Below, in pieces: positions 10,950 through 20,361 of a stretch of DNA of 64,000 nucleotides. The stretch lies in assembly GCA_029532415.1 (NCBI GenBank), contig JAQOTA010000050.1, positions 4,464,001 to 4,528,000 on the forward strand. The letters are read 5' to 3'. This DNA is from Marasmius tenuissimus. Its lineage: Eukaryota; Basidiomycota; Agaricomycetes; Agaricales; Marasmiaceae. Each line of letters opens with the position of its first letter. Positions within the stretch are counted from its first letter, which is position 1. Both the position numbers and the translations under genes were made by a program. The notes under the pieces were generated by a model. The model saw only the letters and a program-made list of their open reading frames with translations. It did no database searches and was not told the DNA's origin.

Positions 10950-12125
10950 ATGAAAACGACTGATCATACACCCCCACCTGTTTACACCGCTGACTCGACC
11001 AGTGGCGGCGGCTTTCAAAAAACACCTTGCAACTACACACGACTCGTCCGCGAAAACGGTCCGATCAAAGAGACGTTTGTCGTCGATCCCACCATTCGGG
11101 TCAACGAGGCGCTTCTTTCGCCTCTCACTGATGCACAAGCGGGAGGAAGGAACAATCTACACGTTAAGGCGAAATGGGGGGAAGTAGACGTAAACATCCA
11201 TGTTGTAGAGGATAGCCCGGCGTCGCCGTCCAACACTCCTACCGATTCGACCAGTCTCGAGATTGCTCGGCCTCGAGGTTGGCGCCAGCGAGAACAAGAG
11301 CGAAAACGAGGCGCGAGCGCGGCGGATGAATGGCCTCGTTTGCCAACCAAATCGTTACCGTCGAAATTGAAGCTTGTGGTTGAATCCGATTATGGAGACG
11401 TTGTCGTGAGATTGGTATGATGTCTCTTTGTAGCTTCGTACTGGACGCGGAAGCTCACACGCTCACGACTACTCTGGATCTTTAGCATGCTCCAGGTCCC
11501 CGAGAAAAACGTCGTCCCATACATCTCACTGTGAAAGCACAGTCTGGATCCATCTTCCTCTTACTTCCCCGTCCACTGAACAGAGGGGTCGTAAAGATTA
11601 CTGCGGACAAGCGACCAATCGAGATATCCGATCAACTTTCACAGATCACCAATACCATCTCTGAAGAAGGCAAGCAGAGAAAATTGATTATTGGAGAAGT
11701 CAAGGGAACATGGTTGAATACGGAAGAAAAAGACGAACTTCTCCTTGAAGCGAGCCAGAGGGTGTTTTTGCAATACGTGGACGAGAAGTTCGAGAAGCCG
11801 AAAGTGGAAGGGGGGTGTATTATATGTTGATTTTTTGGCCTTTACTCGATGATAGGAATCTCTTATCTTCTGCCGTGTAAGAACGTTGCTTGCCTCGTTT
11901 GTACTTTAGCGTCATAGTTGTTCGCCACATTATGTACTATACCAAACTTTGTACCACGCCTTCAGTGCTCCAGTACGTGGACATCTAGATGCCAGAAGAT
12001 AGTTTAAGAGGCAATAAGGGTTGATTCTCTCCCAAAGCCTCTGCGCGTCGCTCCTCGACCCATTTGGCACATCGTGAAGGTGAGTCTCCCCACTGCCCGC
12101 TAGCTCCAAGCCGAATGTTACATTG
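10665..12125 (+). repeat. Tandem duplication unit 2 (DUF7330-like copy B with flanks)
   Basis: Second copy of the duplicated segment, about 1.46 kb, starting soon after unit 1 ends. By eye most differences are scattered single-base changes and small indels, plus one insert of roughly 90-95 nt inside exon 1 of the gene. Its right end runs directly into the start of copy C. Confidence 0.85.
10950..11830 (+). CDS. DUF7330-like protein, array copy B, ends in CaaX-type motif
   Basis: Exons 10950-11414 and 11486-11830 encode 269 residues, closely similar to copy A over its whole length. The same motifs are present (FVVDPTIRVNEALLSP, ESDYGDVVVRL, KAQSGSIFLLLPRP, EASQRVFLQYVDEKF) and the protein also ends in CIIC. 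It differs by an in-frame insertion of about 31 residues (about 11253-11345) that is rich in Arg, Glu and Trp, is GC-rich and has no counterpart in copy A. No good splice donor and acceptor would remove it. The conserved intron position, intact frame and retained CaaX-type end argue that this copy is functional. Function unknown. Confidence 0.83.
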
Positions 12126-12135
12126 CTGTGTGTAG

Positions 12136-12850
12136 ATGATATCTGGCCTTCCCAGACGTATGCCGTTCCTACACAGACAATTCGAGAAGAAGTCCATCAA
12201 GGAAAAGGTCATGTTGGACCCATTCCTTCCAGTGAGCGAGGAGCTGGCAGATTCTGCCGTGAGGTTCTTCGATCTCCGTGAAAAACCATGGAAGAAGTTG
12301 GAGATCGTGTACTTGTGGACAGGAAAAGGGAACATCGATCTGGACATGCAGGTTGATGAGGGGTGGAGAACTGGAGCGACCACTTACGCGGACGTTATGC
12401 CCTCCGTGTCCATCTCCTCCGATAAGGGAGACGTTTCCCTGACGCTCGTAAGTGTATACCTTCTGGTGTAGAAGGCAAAACATTTCGCTTACCGTCTCGA
12501 AGCACGACTCGCCCACAGCGTCGCGGCCAATCGACTTTGAAATCAACGCCACCGATGGAGATGTGTTTCTTTACATCCCTCGCGACATTGTCGCAATGAT
12601 AGAGATCCGAGCTTCCAAGACTGTGACCTTTTCTAGTGCTTTGAGGTCTACAATAGAGTCGCCGGTAGAGAGTGATAAGGAGAAGAAGTATTACCTAGGA
12701 AAGTGGGAGACGAAGAGGGATTTCGTGTTCATGGTTCGCGCAGAAAAGGGAACTGTCTTCTTGCAGTACGAGGAAGAGAAGGTGAACGCATGGAAGGTAA
12801 TGACAGCGAGACTGGGTCGTTGGTCGAGGTCACTTCCATGGTGTCGATAG
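12136..12850 (+). CDS. DUF7330-like protein, diverged array copy C
   Basis: Exons 12136-12447 and 12503-12850 encode 219 residues. The intron lies at the position equivalent to copies A and B, directly after the block SSDKGDVSLTL (compare ESDNGDVVVRL). Exon 2 contains the same repeating beta pattern (NATDGDVFLYIPRDI, then a GKWETK segment and AEKGTVFLQYEEE). Overall identity to A and B is low, so this copy is older than the A/B duplication. It lacks the CIIC end: the frame runs on to a basic tail ending SLPWCR. A splice donor-like GTAATG lies at about 12798, so the true C-terminus is uncertain. A leader intron upstream (donor at about 12079, acceptor just before the ATG) is plausible. Confidence 0.75.
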
Positions 12851-13232
12851 AGTTGCAGTGTGATGTGGTTCGAGTATATGTACATACGACGCCGTGATCG
12901 AGTGAATTCCTGAATGTAATCTGGTTCTTCTGCGAGTATTGAAGCTCGGAACATGAACTGTATGATCTATTCAATGTACATCAGAGTTCCGACAGCTCTA
13001 ACCTGCAAAATCATGAAGTAGAAAACACTTGTAACGTTTGAACTTGTTGAAATGATCTTGGAAATGATGAAAGCTGTTGCGACCGGAAGATCGCAATTTG
13101 CCGAGTGACATAAGCAAGGCACATGGTCATTTTTGTGATCCCCCAGTTCGCAAAGGACTCCCAAGTCAACGGCAGCACACCACTTTCCCCGGCAGCGCTA
13201 ACAGCGCCAGGCTTCCCTGCCCTTGTCTACTC
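12851..13232. other. Intergenic region between DUF7330-like copy C and the Ser-rich protein gene
   Basis: About 380 nt with no supported gene. It should contain the 3' UTR of copy C and the promoter of the downstream gene. A longer in-frame extension upstream of 13233 exists but has no ATG and reads as non-coding. Confidence 0.5.
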
Positions 13233-15842
13233 ATGTCAAAACCTCATTCTCCTACCACCAGCCCACCTATATTACCTTCACATCGTCGCACTCATCGGAA
13301 ACGGATTTCTGCTTTGAGGTTGTCCTCAGATACGACCTCAACTCTGCCAGAATATATTCCCACTGGCGGCTGGTCACAGACAACAACCACGACGACAACC
13401 ACGACGACGAGCGGACTAGGGAGGCCTGGTATACAAGCTCCAGTTCCAGCGCACTTTGGCATTCACCACCAAGGAGTGGATACCCCATTGGATCTACCAC
13501 CTGATTATCCGGATAGTGCAGAGGAAGCAGACGAGGACACGGACACGGAATCCGCGTTTGAAGGAGGTCATCACGGTCGACAACGCTCGCATCGTCAGCA
13601 GGAGGAGGAGTACGTGCCGCAGTTCACTGTCTACGGTGGGCACCAGCACAACAGCCTGACCGGATCCTCATCTGGAACGACGTCACCGAGAAGGGTCAGG
13701 AGGTTCCCATCTCACAAATCAGGGAGGTCTACCTCAACAGGTCCAAAAGCGTCACCGCAGCAACTTACCAAGCAATCTGCTCGTTCAAGTCCAGTACCGA
13801 GCCCAACGACGTCCGATCTTTTTCTCGACTCTTTGCTCGAACGAAGCGTTCACGCATTGGAGATGTCAAACGCACTACTCCAATCATCCATGACGACCAG
13901 GTCAACCTTGACGAATCTTATAACGGCAGGCGAGGGCTCGGAGTCAAGCTCGCCATCGGAGGCTCCGCCCAAAGCGACTCGACAGCGTGGAAGTCGCAGC
14001 TCCAGTAGGGTTGTGAGCGACGAGAGATACAACGCGCTCGAATCGCGAATCAAGACGTGGAAGAACGTGCGGGAAACATGGGTTGATGACTTGGACGAGA
14101 TTACGCGGGGTGTAGAAAGGCTATTTGCAGGTGGAGAGGGTGGAGAGTCAGTGGATGATACAGAAATTGAGGTTGGTCCTAGCTCGCAAAGCAGAAGGAG
14201 AAGGGAACATGTCAGAGGTGGAGGTCACCGTTCAGAAGGAAGCGTCAGCAATAGCTTGCCCATCGAATCTCCATTGAAACAACGAACGTTCCCTTCTGGT
14301 CACCAACATCAACGTTCCTTATCTTCCACATCAATCACATTACGATCAGCAAGTCCGCAACCGATAGACACAGACGACGGCTTCATGCCTCAATTACGCT
14401 TTGAAGCGCAAGGACGAGACCGACTTGTCGCCCATCCACCTCGAGCTCTAACACAGTATGTTGTCGCCAATGCCGATACTGATACCATCATTCTTCCCTC
14501 TACACTCGGCGTGCGGTCAACGTCATCTTCTCACAGAGGTATGTTAAAACCCTATCGCAAGCCCGACCTTTCTATTGATCCCTCTACAGTCTCAGCGTCG
14601 GACAAGTCAGAAATTCCAGCCAAAGGAGCCTATACGATGTTGTCGTCCCTAGTATCCCGAACTCCGTCCGCCAGCTCAACTCCCTCTTCCTCTACGCTGG
14701 CTTCACCAAGCCTCGGGCCTATGAAACTCAGAAGAGGCTCGTCCGGGAGCTCGGGTATGGGCGTCGAACGGCCATGCAGAGGAAGAAAGTCTACATCGCC
14801 TTCGCGGAGCACTTCGTCGGCCAGCTTCAGGGCTCGTTCGCATTCCGAAACTCCCAGACCCGTAGCTAACGGCAGAAGCAGCTTCAGTAACGGACAACAC
14901 AATACGAGGCGCATGACTCCGCCTATCGAGGGCTTATCGTCTTCATCACAGTCTTCCACTTCCACGTGCTCGTCAGACGAAGAGACAATAGCACCCGATG
15001 GTCAACGTCGCAAGCGTGGCCCTTCCGCCAAACGCACCGTGCAGGAGCTGAGACGGATCCTTGACGAACAACCTGCCCCTCAGTCACCTCAATCTGAACC
15101 TGCCTTTGAAATCATTCTCAGGCCGCCTGCTCTTCTGCAAAAAGTCGGCGGGACCAGTCACGCCGTTGAAGCTGGTACATCCAATGCAACCGCTAGCGTG
15201 TCGAGATTGTTCACGAAGAATAAACACTCAAGCTCCACCCGACCACCCAGTCCACCCCGACAGTCGGCATTGAAAGGACGATCGACACCGGGCACGCCAA
15301 CCACTCCGGTGGCTCCCACGAGTTTCGCGATTGAGGCTGCCGTGCAGGCTGCGCAAGTGACGGCGGCACCAAAGTCGGACTTGTCGTCGCCTACTCCGGG
15401 ATCTGCATTCCGGATACCTCAAGTCATTACTACGTTTGCGAGGAATGCGTTGCGTGTGAATGGCAAAGGGAAAGCGAAGGAGGGTAGCTCGAATGGTACA
15501 CTAAACGTACCGACCACGACGACGACGACTTCTCAGCCTGGGTCGGGCGCTTCGACGCCGAAACGGATAAGTTTCGCTGAGCTACCGGAGTCCTACAGAG
15601 GTGGTAACTCGAGGTTCAGGTCGAAGAGGAATAAAAGTGCGCATGGAAGGAAGCGGAGTCTGTCGGACTCGGACGAAAGGGATGACGACGGGTGGTTTGG
15701 ATGGCTCATGGGAGGAACCGCGGCGTCCTTGAGGCATGACAGGATGGAAGATCGATTTGATAGACCCTGGGGTAGCGGACCCAGCCGGATGATGGGTGGT
15801 GGCGGTGGTTATTCATCGGGAATTGATGAGTGGGGTGTATGA
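13233..15842 (+). CDS. Large Ser/Thr/Pro-rich intrinsically disordered protein, unknown
   Basis: A single uninterrupted exon of 869 residues, unusual here because almost every other gene has several introns. I do not recognise a catalytic domain. The protein starts MSKPHSPTTSPP, carries a run of ten Thr (about 13376-13410) and is mostly Ser/Pro/Arg low-complexity sequence with many SP and TP sites. Two ordered-looking segments stand out: an amphipathic helix around 13855-13925 (ALEMSNALLQSSMTTRSTLT) and a second around 14027-14130 (RYNALESRIKTWKNVRETW followed by VDDLDEITRGV). The C-terminus is basic, then Trp/Gly-rich (DDDGWFGWLMGG). Such proteins are often phosphorylated scaffolds or regulators, but the role is unknown. 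The start is the first ATG in frame. Confidence 0.8.
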   Translation: MSKPHSPTTSPPILPSHRRTHRKRISALRLSSDTTSTLPEYIPTGGWSQTTTTTTTTTTSGLGRPGIQAPVPAHFGIHHQGVDTPLDLPPDYPDSAEEADEDTDTESAFEGGHHGRQRSHRQQEEEYVPQFTVYGGHQHNSLTGSSSGTTSPRRVRRFPSHKSGRSTSTGPKASPQQLTKQSARSSPVPSPTTSDLFLDSLLERSVHALEMSNALLQSSMTTRSTLTNLITAGEGSESSSPSEAPPKATRQRGSRSSSRVVSDERYNALESRIKTWKNVRETWVDDLDEITRGVERLFAGGEGGESVDDTEIEVGPSSQSRRRREHVRGGGHRSEGSVSNSLPIESPLKQRTFPSGHQHQRSLSSTSITLRSASPQPIDTDDGFMPQLRFEAQGRDRLVAHPPRALTQYVVANADTDTIILPSTLGVRSTSSSHRGMLKPYRKPDLSIDPSTVSASDKSEIPAKGAYTMLSSLVSRTPSASSTPSSSTLASPSLGPMKLRRGSSGSSGMGVERPCRGRKSTSPSRSTSSASFRARSHSETPRPVANGRSSFSNGQHNTRRMTPPIEGLSSSSQSSTSTCSSDEETIAPDGQRRKRGPSAKRTVQELRRILDEQPAPQSPQSEPAFEIILRPPALLQKVGGTSHAVEAGTSNATASVSRLFTKNKHSSSTRPPSPPRQSALKGRSTPGTPTTPVAPTSFAIEAAVQAAQVTAAPKSDLSSPTPGSAFRIPQVITTFARNALRVNGKGKAKEGSSNGTLNVPTTTTTTSQPGSGASTPKRISFAELPESYRGGNSRFRSKRNKSAHGRKRSLSDSDERDDDGWFGWLMGGTAASLRHDRMEDRFDRPWGSGPSRMMGGGGGYSSGIDEWGV

Positions 15843-17056
15843 TGTGCGTAGACGCTCTCTCCCTCCCTTTATTCATTGGCTTCTGTCGCTCAAGGCGATA
15901 AGTTATGATTATCTTCTATACCCTTCGAGCATATTCTTTTATTCTTATTGATCTGCTTCGCTCCTTTGCCCCCAACATGTATCCTTTCAGCACTACCGGC
16001 CATCTATCGTCAGTCATCTTCATCGCATTTCTTATGTTGTCTTCTCTTTGTATCCTTCATCTTCCCGAACAATCTAATCACGACTTTTCACGACCTAGCC
16101 ATTGCTACTTACTTAGACTTGCACATTCATTTTTGCCTACCATTCATTTCGTCACATAACACCATTCTATTGCAGATTCACGCCTTCGTTCGCCCTTCAT
16201 TCAAATACTGAAAACCCGTGTATTCTTAGTGGTATGGACCGTATCTAAAATCGTTATTGGCAGCAGCAGTCAGTGGCAGAGCCGAGGACGGGATACCGTG
16301 GAGGAAAGCCTAAGTTGCAGGCCGCGCATGACTACAACTTTGTCGCAGCTACAAAGGAGAAACGATTGAGTGTATACGCAAAAGTCAAAGGTTGATGTGA
16401 GAGAAGAACATCAATGCAGTTGTTGGAAGGTAAGTGGATCTTACATGTCGACATGAGTGTTCAGCCCTGGCCCTTTCCGCGCACCGGGCGATCCGTGTCG
16501 ACGAATTGACACATAACTTACCACCCGATGGAGAGAAGTAGTAAATACAATTCAGGTGAGACGTTTGACCGTGAGTTCCATATAGAGTTTCATGACCCTT
16601 GATCGAGACTGAGTGAATGGCCTTGCAATCTCAACGCACCTTTCCACATATGCAGCGTTCAATCGTTTTCGGTGTCACATACATGGACCAGTATAGATAT
16701 AGTCATAGGCGGGTCATATGTGAGTGCCACAGCGTGGTCGAATACTGCTTGGGAGAGTCTAGCTGGTCGGGAATGGCTCTGGCGCTCTGTGTGGGTATCA
16801 CCTGGGACGTGGCTTACTGTTTGATCGCCGGAGTTTGACCTCGTGATTTTTGTGCTGACTGAGCCTGGAGAGGATGGTGTCATCGGTGATTACGAGTGAG
16901 GACAGAATTGCGCATGCCGGGCGGCCCGGCACACGAACCACTTGCCCCAATTAGAAATACGCTCTTCAACTCTATTTCGCTGAGCACTTGAAATGGATCT
17001 GGATTCGTCCACTCAATAATCAATCCGCTTGTCTTTCTTTCCCTTCCACATTCGTT
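15843..17056. other. Long intergenic region
   Basis: About 1.2 kb without a supported gene. 15900-16210 is pyrimidine-rich and probably the 3' UTR and terminator of the preceding gene. 16250-17050 contains only short unrelated open frames on both strands and no recognisable RNA gene. Confidence 0.5.
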
Positions 17057-18018
17057 ATGGATAAGCAAATAACACTCTATACTGCAAAGGTCCGCTTTAT
17101 TTTGGGTTACCAATGGTTTACGATTTCTCATCTGTTTCGATAGATCTGTCCATATGCTCAGCGAGTGAGAGGATTCTTGGAAGTGTACTTGTTAAAGAAG
17201 GCTCATATAGTGACGGGAAGGTTGAAATCGCGCTGAAAGAGGCGAAAGCAGATTACACTTCATGCCAGATTGATTTGCAGAACAAGCCAGTCTGGTTTGC
17301 GCCCAAGATCAACCCAGCAAGCAAGGTGCATGACTCTCATCATCTATCAGTCCATGTCACTGACCTGGATCGAAGGTTCCAGCAATAACCTACGGTGGTC
17401 CCACAGTACCTCCAGAGGAACCTTCAGACGAAGCTATCAGACTTGCGGAATCTCTTGTCCTCGTCGAATTCGTCGCGGACCTCTTCCCAGAGTCCGGCAT
17501 CCTCTCGTCCGACCCCGTTGAACGAGCACAGTCCCGTTTCTTCATTGAAGTGTTCACCACCAGATTTGCTCCAGCTCATGTCGGTTTCTTCTTGCGAGGC
17601 GAACCTTTCGAGGGTGTTGTCAAGGGTATTGAAGCTCTCCAAGCCTTGCTACCTCCGGAAGAGAAGAGTAAATTTGCAGTCGGGAATCGATTCTCCGTGG
17701 CCGATATCGCTGTTGCACCTTTCATCGCAAGATTACAAACCGCTCTCACGAATGATTTGGGACTGTTCGAGGCCGGCGAGGGAAAGAAGCTATGGGAGAA
17801 GGTCCAAAGCGATCCCAGGTTCGAGAGATTCAGGAAATATACCGAAGCTATCCTCGAAAGGGAGTCATTCAAGGCAACTTATGATCCGGTACGTTCATTT
17901 GTTCACTCGGAGATGCACTCTCATTGGTGCTGTGTAGGAATACATCACGAAAGCTTACGGCCAAAGGTTCGCGTTATTTAAAGCGCAGCGCTCCGCTGCT
18001 TCTGCCAGTGCACAGTAG
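17057..18018 (+). CDS. Omega-like glutathione S-transferase
   Basis: Exons 17057-17089, 17144-17164, 17221-17325, 17376-17888, 17938-18018 encode 250 residues. The N-terminal thioredoxin-like domain has the CPYAQRV active-site motif (Cys instead of Ser or Tyr, typical of omega-type and related fungal enzymes). It is followed by IDLQNKP and NPASKVPAI, which contains the cis-Pro that contacts glutathione. The helical C-terminal domain includes the N-capping-box-like region FSVADIAVAPFI. These enzymes act as thiol transferases or deglutathionylases in the cytosol. Exon 2 is only 21 nt and carries most of the active-site motif; without it the family alignment fails, so I trust the model. The C-terminal tail is Ala/Ser-rich. 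Confidence 0.9.
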
Positions 18019-18243
18019 ACATTGTACTAATATGTAGGAGTAAATATGTAATCATTTCATGTCCAACCAGAGGGGAACTATCAAAGGGGATAGACGGGTT
18101 GTCGGCGTGTACGAAACAGAGTCCCCAGGTCGTCGCAGGTATCGAGACATTGATCTTTCGCTGGCTCAACATATTCTACGTTGTCGGATCGTTCTTGCGA
18201 TCTGCTGTCGATTAAATATCCTAGAAAGAAGCTCTCCCACTAA

Positions 18244-19535
18244 TCACTCCCATAGGAAACTCGACTGTGCACTATTTCGCGTCCAGCGGGTCAACGCGAA
18301 TGAGAAGCCTATGAGTCCTGCAAGATACGCAGCCTTGACCGCTGTAATCGCTCTGGGTAAGCTGCGCATCCGATCGAAAAACACGAAGAAGCCATACCGA
18401 AACCACGCCTATTCTGCGCCCCAATTTGAACATCCCCGTTGAAATCTGGGAAGCCCATCACGTTGCAAAACATATGTGCAAATATCACAGGGAATATCGA
18501 AGCGGTTCTCAGATAAACAAACGTGCAGAATGCACCGAATAGGGTCGTGTACCCTAGCTGGAATACTGTGTGGGCAAGGTAAATTCGCAACAGAAGTAAT
18601 CCATCGGATCTAAAGACGTACATGTTGTGAGAGCAACCTGTTTTAGAGCCTTCCCAGTCCTTCCAAAGCGGTTGTAGATGTCCCAGGCGTGGTGCAAGTG
18701 TGCTTCAGTTGAGGGCGAGGGAAGTTAGCAAGGCCGAGAAGACCGAGCTCACAATGAACGCACCAACACCGAAATTCAATGGCCCAAGCCAAATCGTCTT
18801 ATTCCGCGATACGCGTCCCAAATGGTATACAGCAACTATGCACGCTCTGAATACCATTTCTTCAGTAATTGGGGCCTTTGAAAGGTATAAGAAAACGCGT
18901 CGATAACTAGTTTCTGGTGGCGAGATTCATCTCACAATGATGAAGTTTCTTAGGCCTTGTATGTTCATGTAAGCTGTTTGAAAGTGTGCCCTGAGACTCC
19001 AAGTTCGCTTGGGATGCGCCATGAGGAGAAACTGTGCGTAGAGAGGCCCGAGGAACAATAGAGGTGCAAGAAGGTACGGGGAGAGGGTATTCCACAGGCT
19101 TATGGGCTTCATGGATGATGGTGATGGTAGTTGTAACTCTAGTCCCAGCACTTCAAGTGCGTGACGCCCTGCAACATAAAGAGTCTTTTCGAACGTGGCA
19201 TTAGACAAAGAAACCGCGAATCGAATATTGTGTGGTGTACGCACCTCCGAGTTCCCACTATAGACACTTTTCCAGACCACAATCCAGACGACAGCAGTAC
19301 ACAAAGCGGTAGCAATCGTTACTGCAGTGATTCGAGCCCGTATAACGTCGGGGTCATCTCGCCACCTTTCATTCGCTCCGCGTGAACGAGGTCCTTGGAT
19401 TGAGGACGATTTCGAGCTGAAAGAGAGCCGAGCATTCTTTGAAACATACAAAGACCCAACATAGATGAAGGTGAGAGCCAGGCCAAGGAGATATGCCTGA
19501 GAGGTCGTGAGGGGAGCTGCCTCAACTGGAGGCAT
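18244..19535 (-). CDS. RCE1: CAAX prenyl protease 2 (Rce1)
   Basis: ER-membrane endoprotease that removes the last three residues of prenylated CaaX proteins. Exons in transcription order: 19535-19245, 19184-18936, 18875-18764, 18702-18622, 18565-18398, 18341-18244; 332 residues. The catalytic signatures are present: the glutamate pair and Arg in APITEEMVFRA, the His-containing FGVAHLHHAWD, and FAHMFCNVMGFP. Several hydrophobic segments fit the multi-pass fold, including one near the end (YLAGLIGFSFAL). The first intron (60 nt, 19244-19185) is a multiple of three, so reading through it is also possible. The last intron was chosen to restore the hydrophobic C-terminus. A Tc1/mariner-type element lies 14 bp upstream of the ATG and must have replaced the original 5' region. 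Confidence 0.92.
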
Positions 19536-19549
19536 GGTGGGAGGTGTTA

Positions 19550-20284
19550 CAGCTATTTGAGGAACTTAGGGCGCGCGCGGATTATTTTTTTTTCTCAGGC
19601 CTCAAAAATGCCCGCCAGCAGTCGCGACGCCGTAGCTCGCTCAATCTACAGTATATTAGGCAGATTCTTGTATATTTGGATAGCGGTAGGTATTCTCGAG
19701 GGAATGATATAATTTTCTAGGCAAATTCTGGGTTTCAGCGCTGTTAAATGCCCAAGTTGGGGAGTTACGGCGTGACCACACCCTCTCTTACTCTTACCAC
19801 CACGTCAATGGCTGTCCAATGCCTCGAAAATTACCTCTACATCGTCAACATCGCCACTATACACCAGATCTAAAGAGAAGAGTTATTTATCAACAGTATA
19901 CACTCAACAAAAGGACTACAGCTATAGCTATCGACCTTGACATACCTCTGCGGGTTGTTCAACGCATAATCCAGACCTGGAATGACTTAGGAGAGGTCTA
20001 TAGGGAGCGGAAGGGTAAGGGAAGGAGGCCATGCATGACTAGTGACGAGTGTAGGGTGTGTAGATCACATAAATGCTCGTACTGACTCGCTTTTGACCTT
20101 TTCTACTGGATTTGGCTTAGAAAATGGTACCATTCCCTAGCCTGTCGCTACCACTATCCAGAAATACAAGAACTATCGTATTCTACTGTAAAATGAATGA
20201 ACTAAGCCGTTGCGACTGCTGGCGGACACTTTTGAGGCCTGAGAAAAAAAAATCCGCGCGCGCCCTAAGTTCCTCAAATAGCTG
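19550..20284. mobile_element. Tc1/mariner-type element with long terminal inverted repeats
   Basis: A 735-bp element bounded by TA on both sides (19548-19549 and 20285-20286), the target duplication of Tc1/mariner elements. The ends are near-perfect inverted repeats starting cagctatttgaggaactta, then a gcgcgcgcgg block, a T-rich tract and ctcaggcctcaaaa. Similarity extends about 90-100 bp inward (left arm about 19550-19640, right arm about 20195-20284). Inside, on the plus strand, is a truncated transposase start (19819-20085). The catalytic DDE part is missing, so the copy is non-autonomous. It sits between RCE1 (minus strand, ATG 14 bp away) and the MYND gene (plus strand, ATG 78 bp away), so both genes now start next to it. 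Confidence 0.9.
19819..20085 (+). pseudogene. Truncated Tc1/mariner transposase (N-terminal HTH only)
   Basis: An 88-residue open frame inside the inverted-repeat element. It reads as a helix-turn-helix DNA-binding domain of a basidiomycete Tc1-like transposase: YTPDLKRRVIYQQ, then TTAIAIDLDIPLRVVQRI and a following GRRP AT-hook-like turn. A full transposase is over 300 residues with a DDE/D catalytic core; none of that is present before the right repeat. It may bind the repeats but cannot catalyse transposition. Confidence 0.8.
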
Positions 20285-20361
20285 TAAACACGAGGAAACA
20301 AAGTTCGCACGCGTTGCAGCCCTTAATTTGACCACCATCATATCGAATCTCAGACCAGATC

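Noticed and set aside
18244..19535. RCE1 functionally clustered with the CaaX-ended DUF7330-like proteins
   Set aside because: RCE1 serves all prenylated proteins in a cell; several kilobases and unrelated genes separate them, so linkage alone is not evidence.
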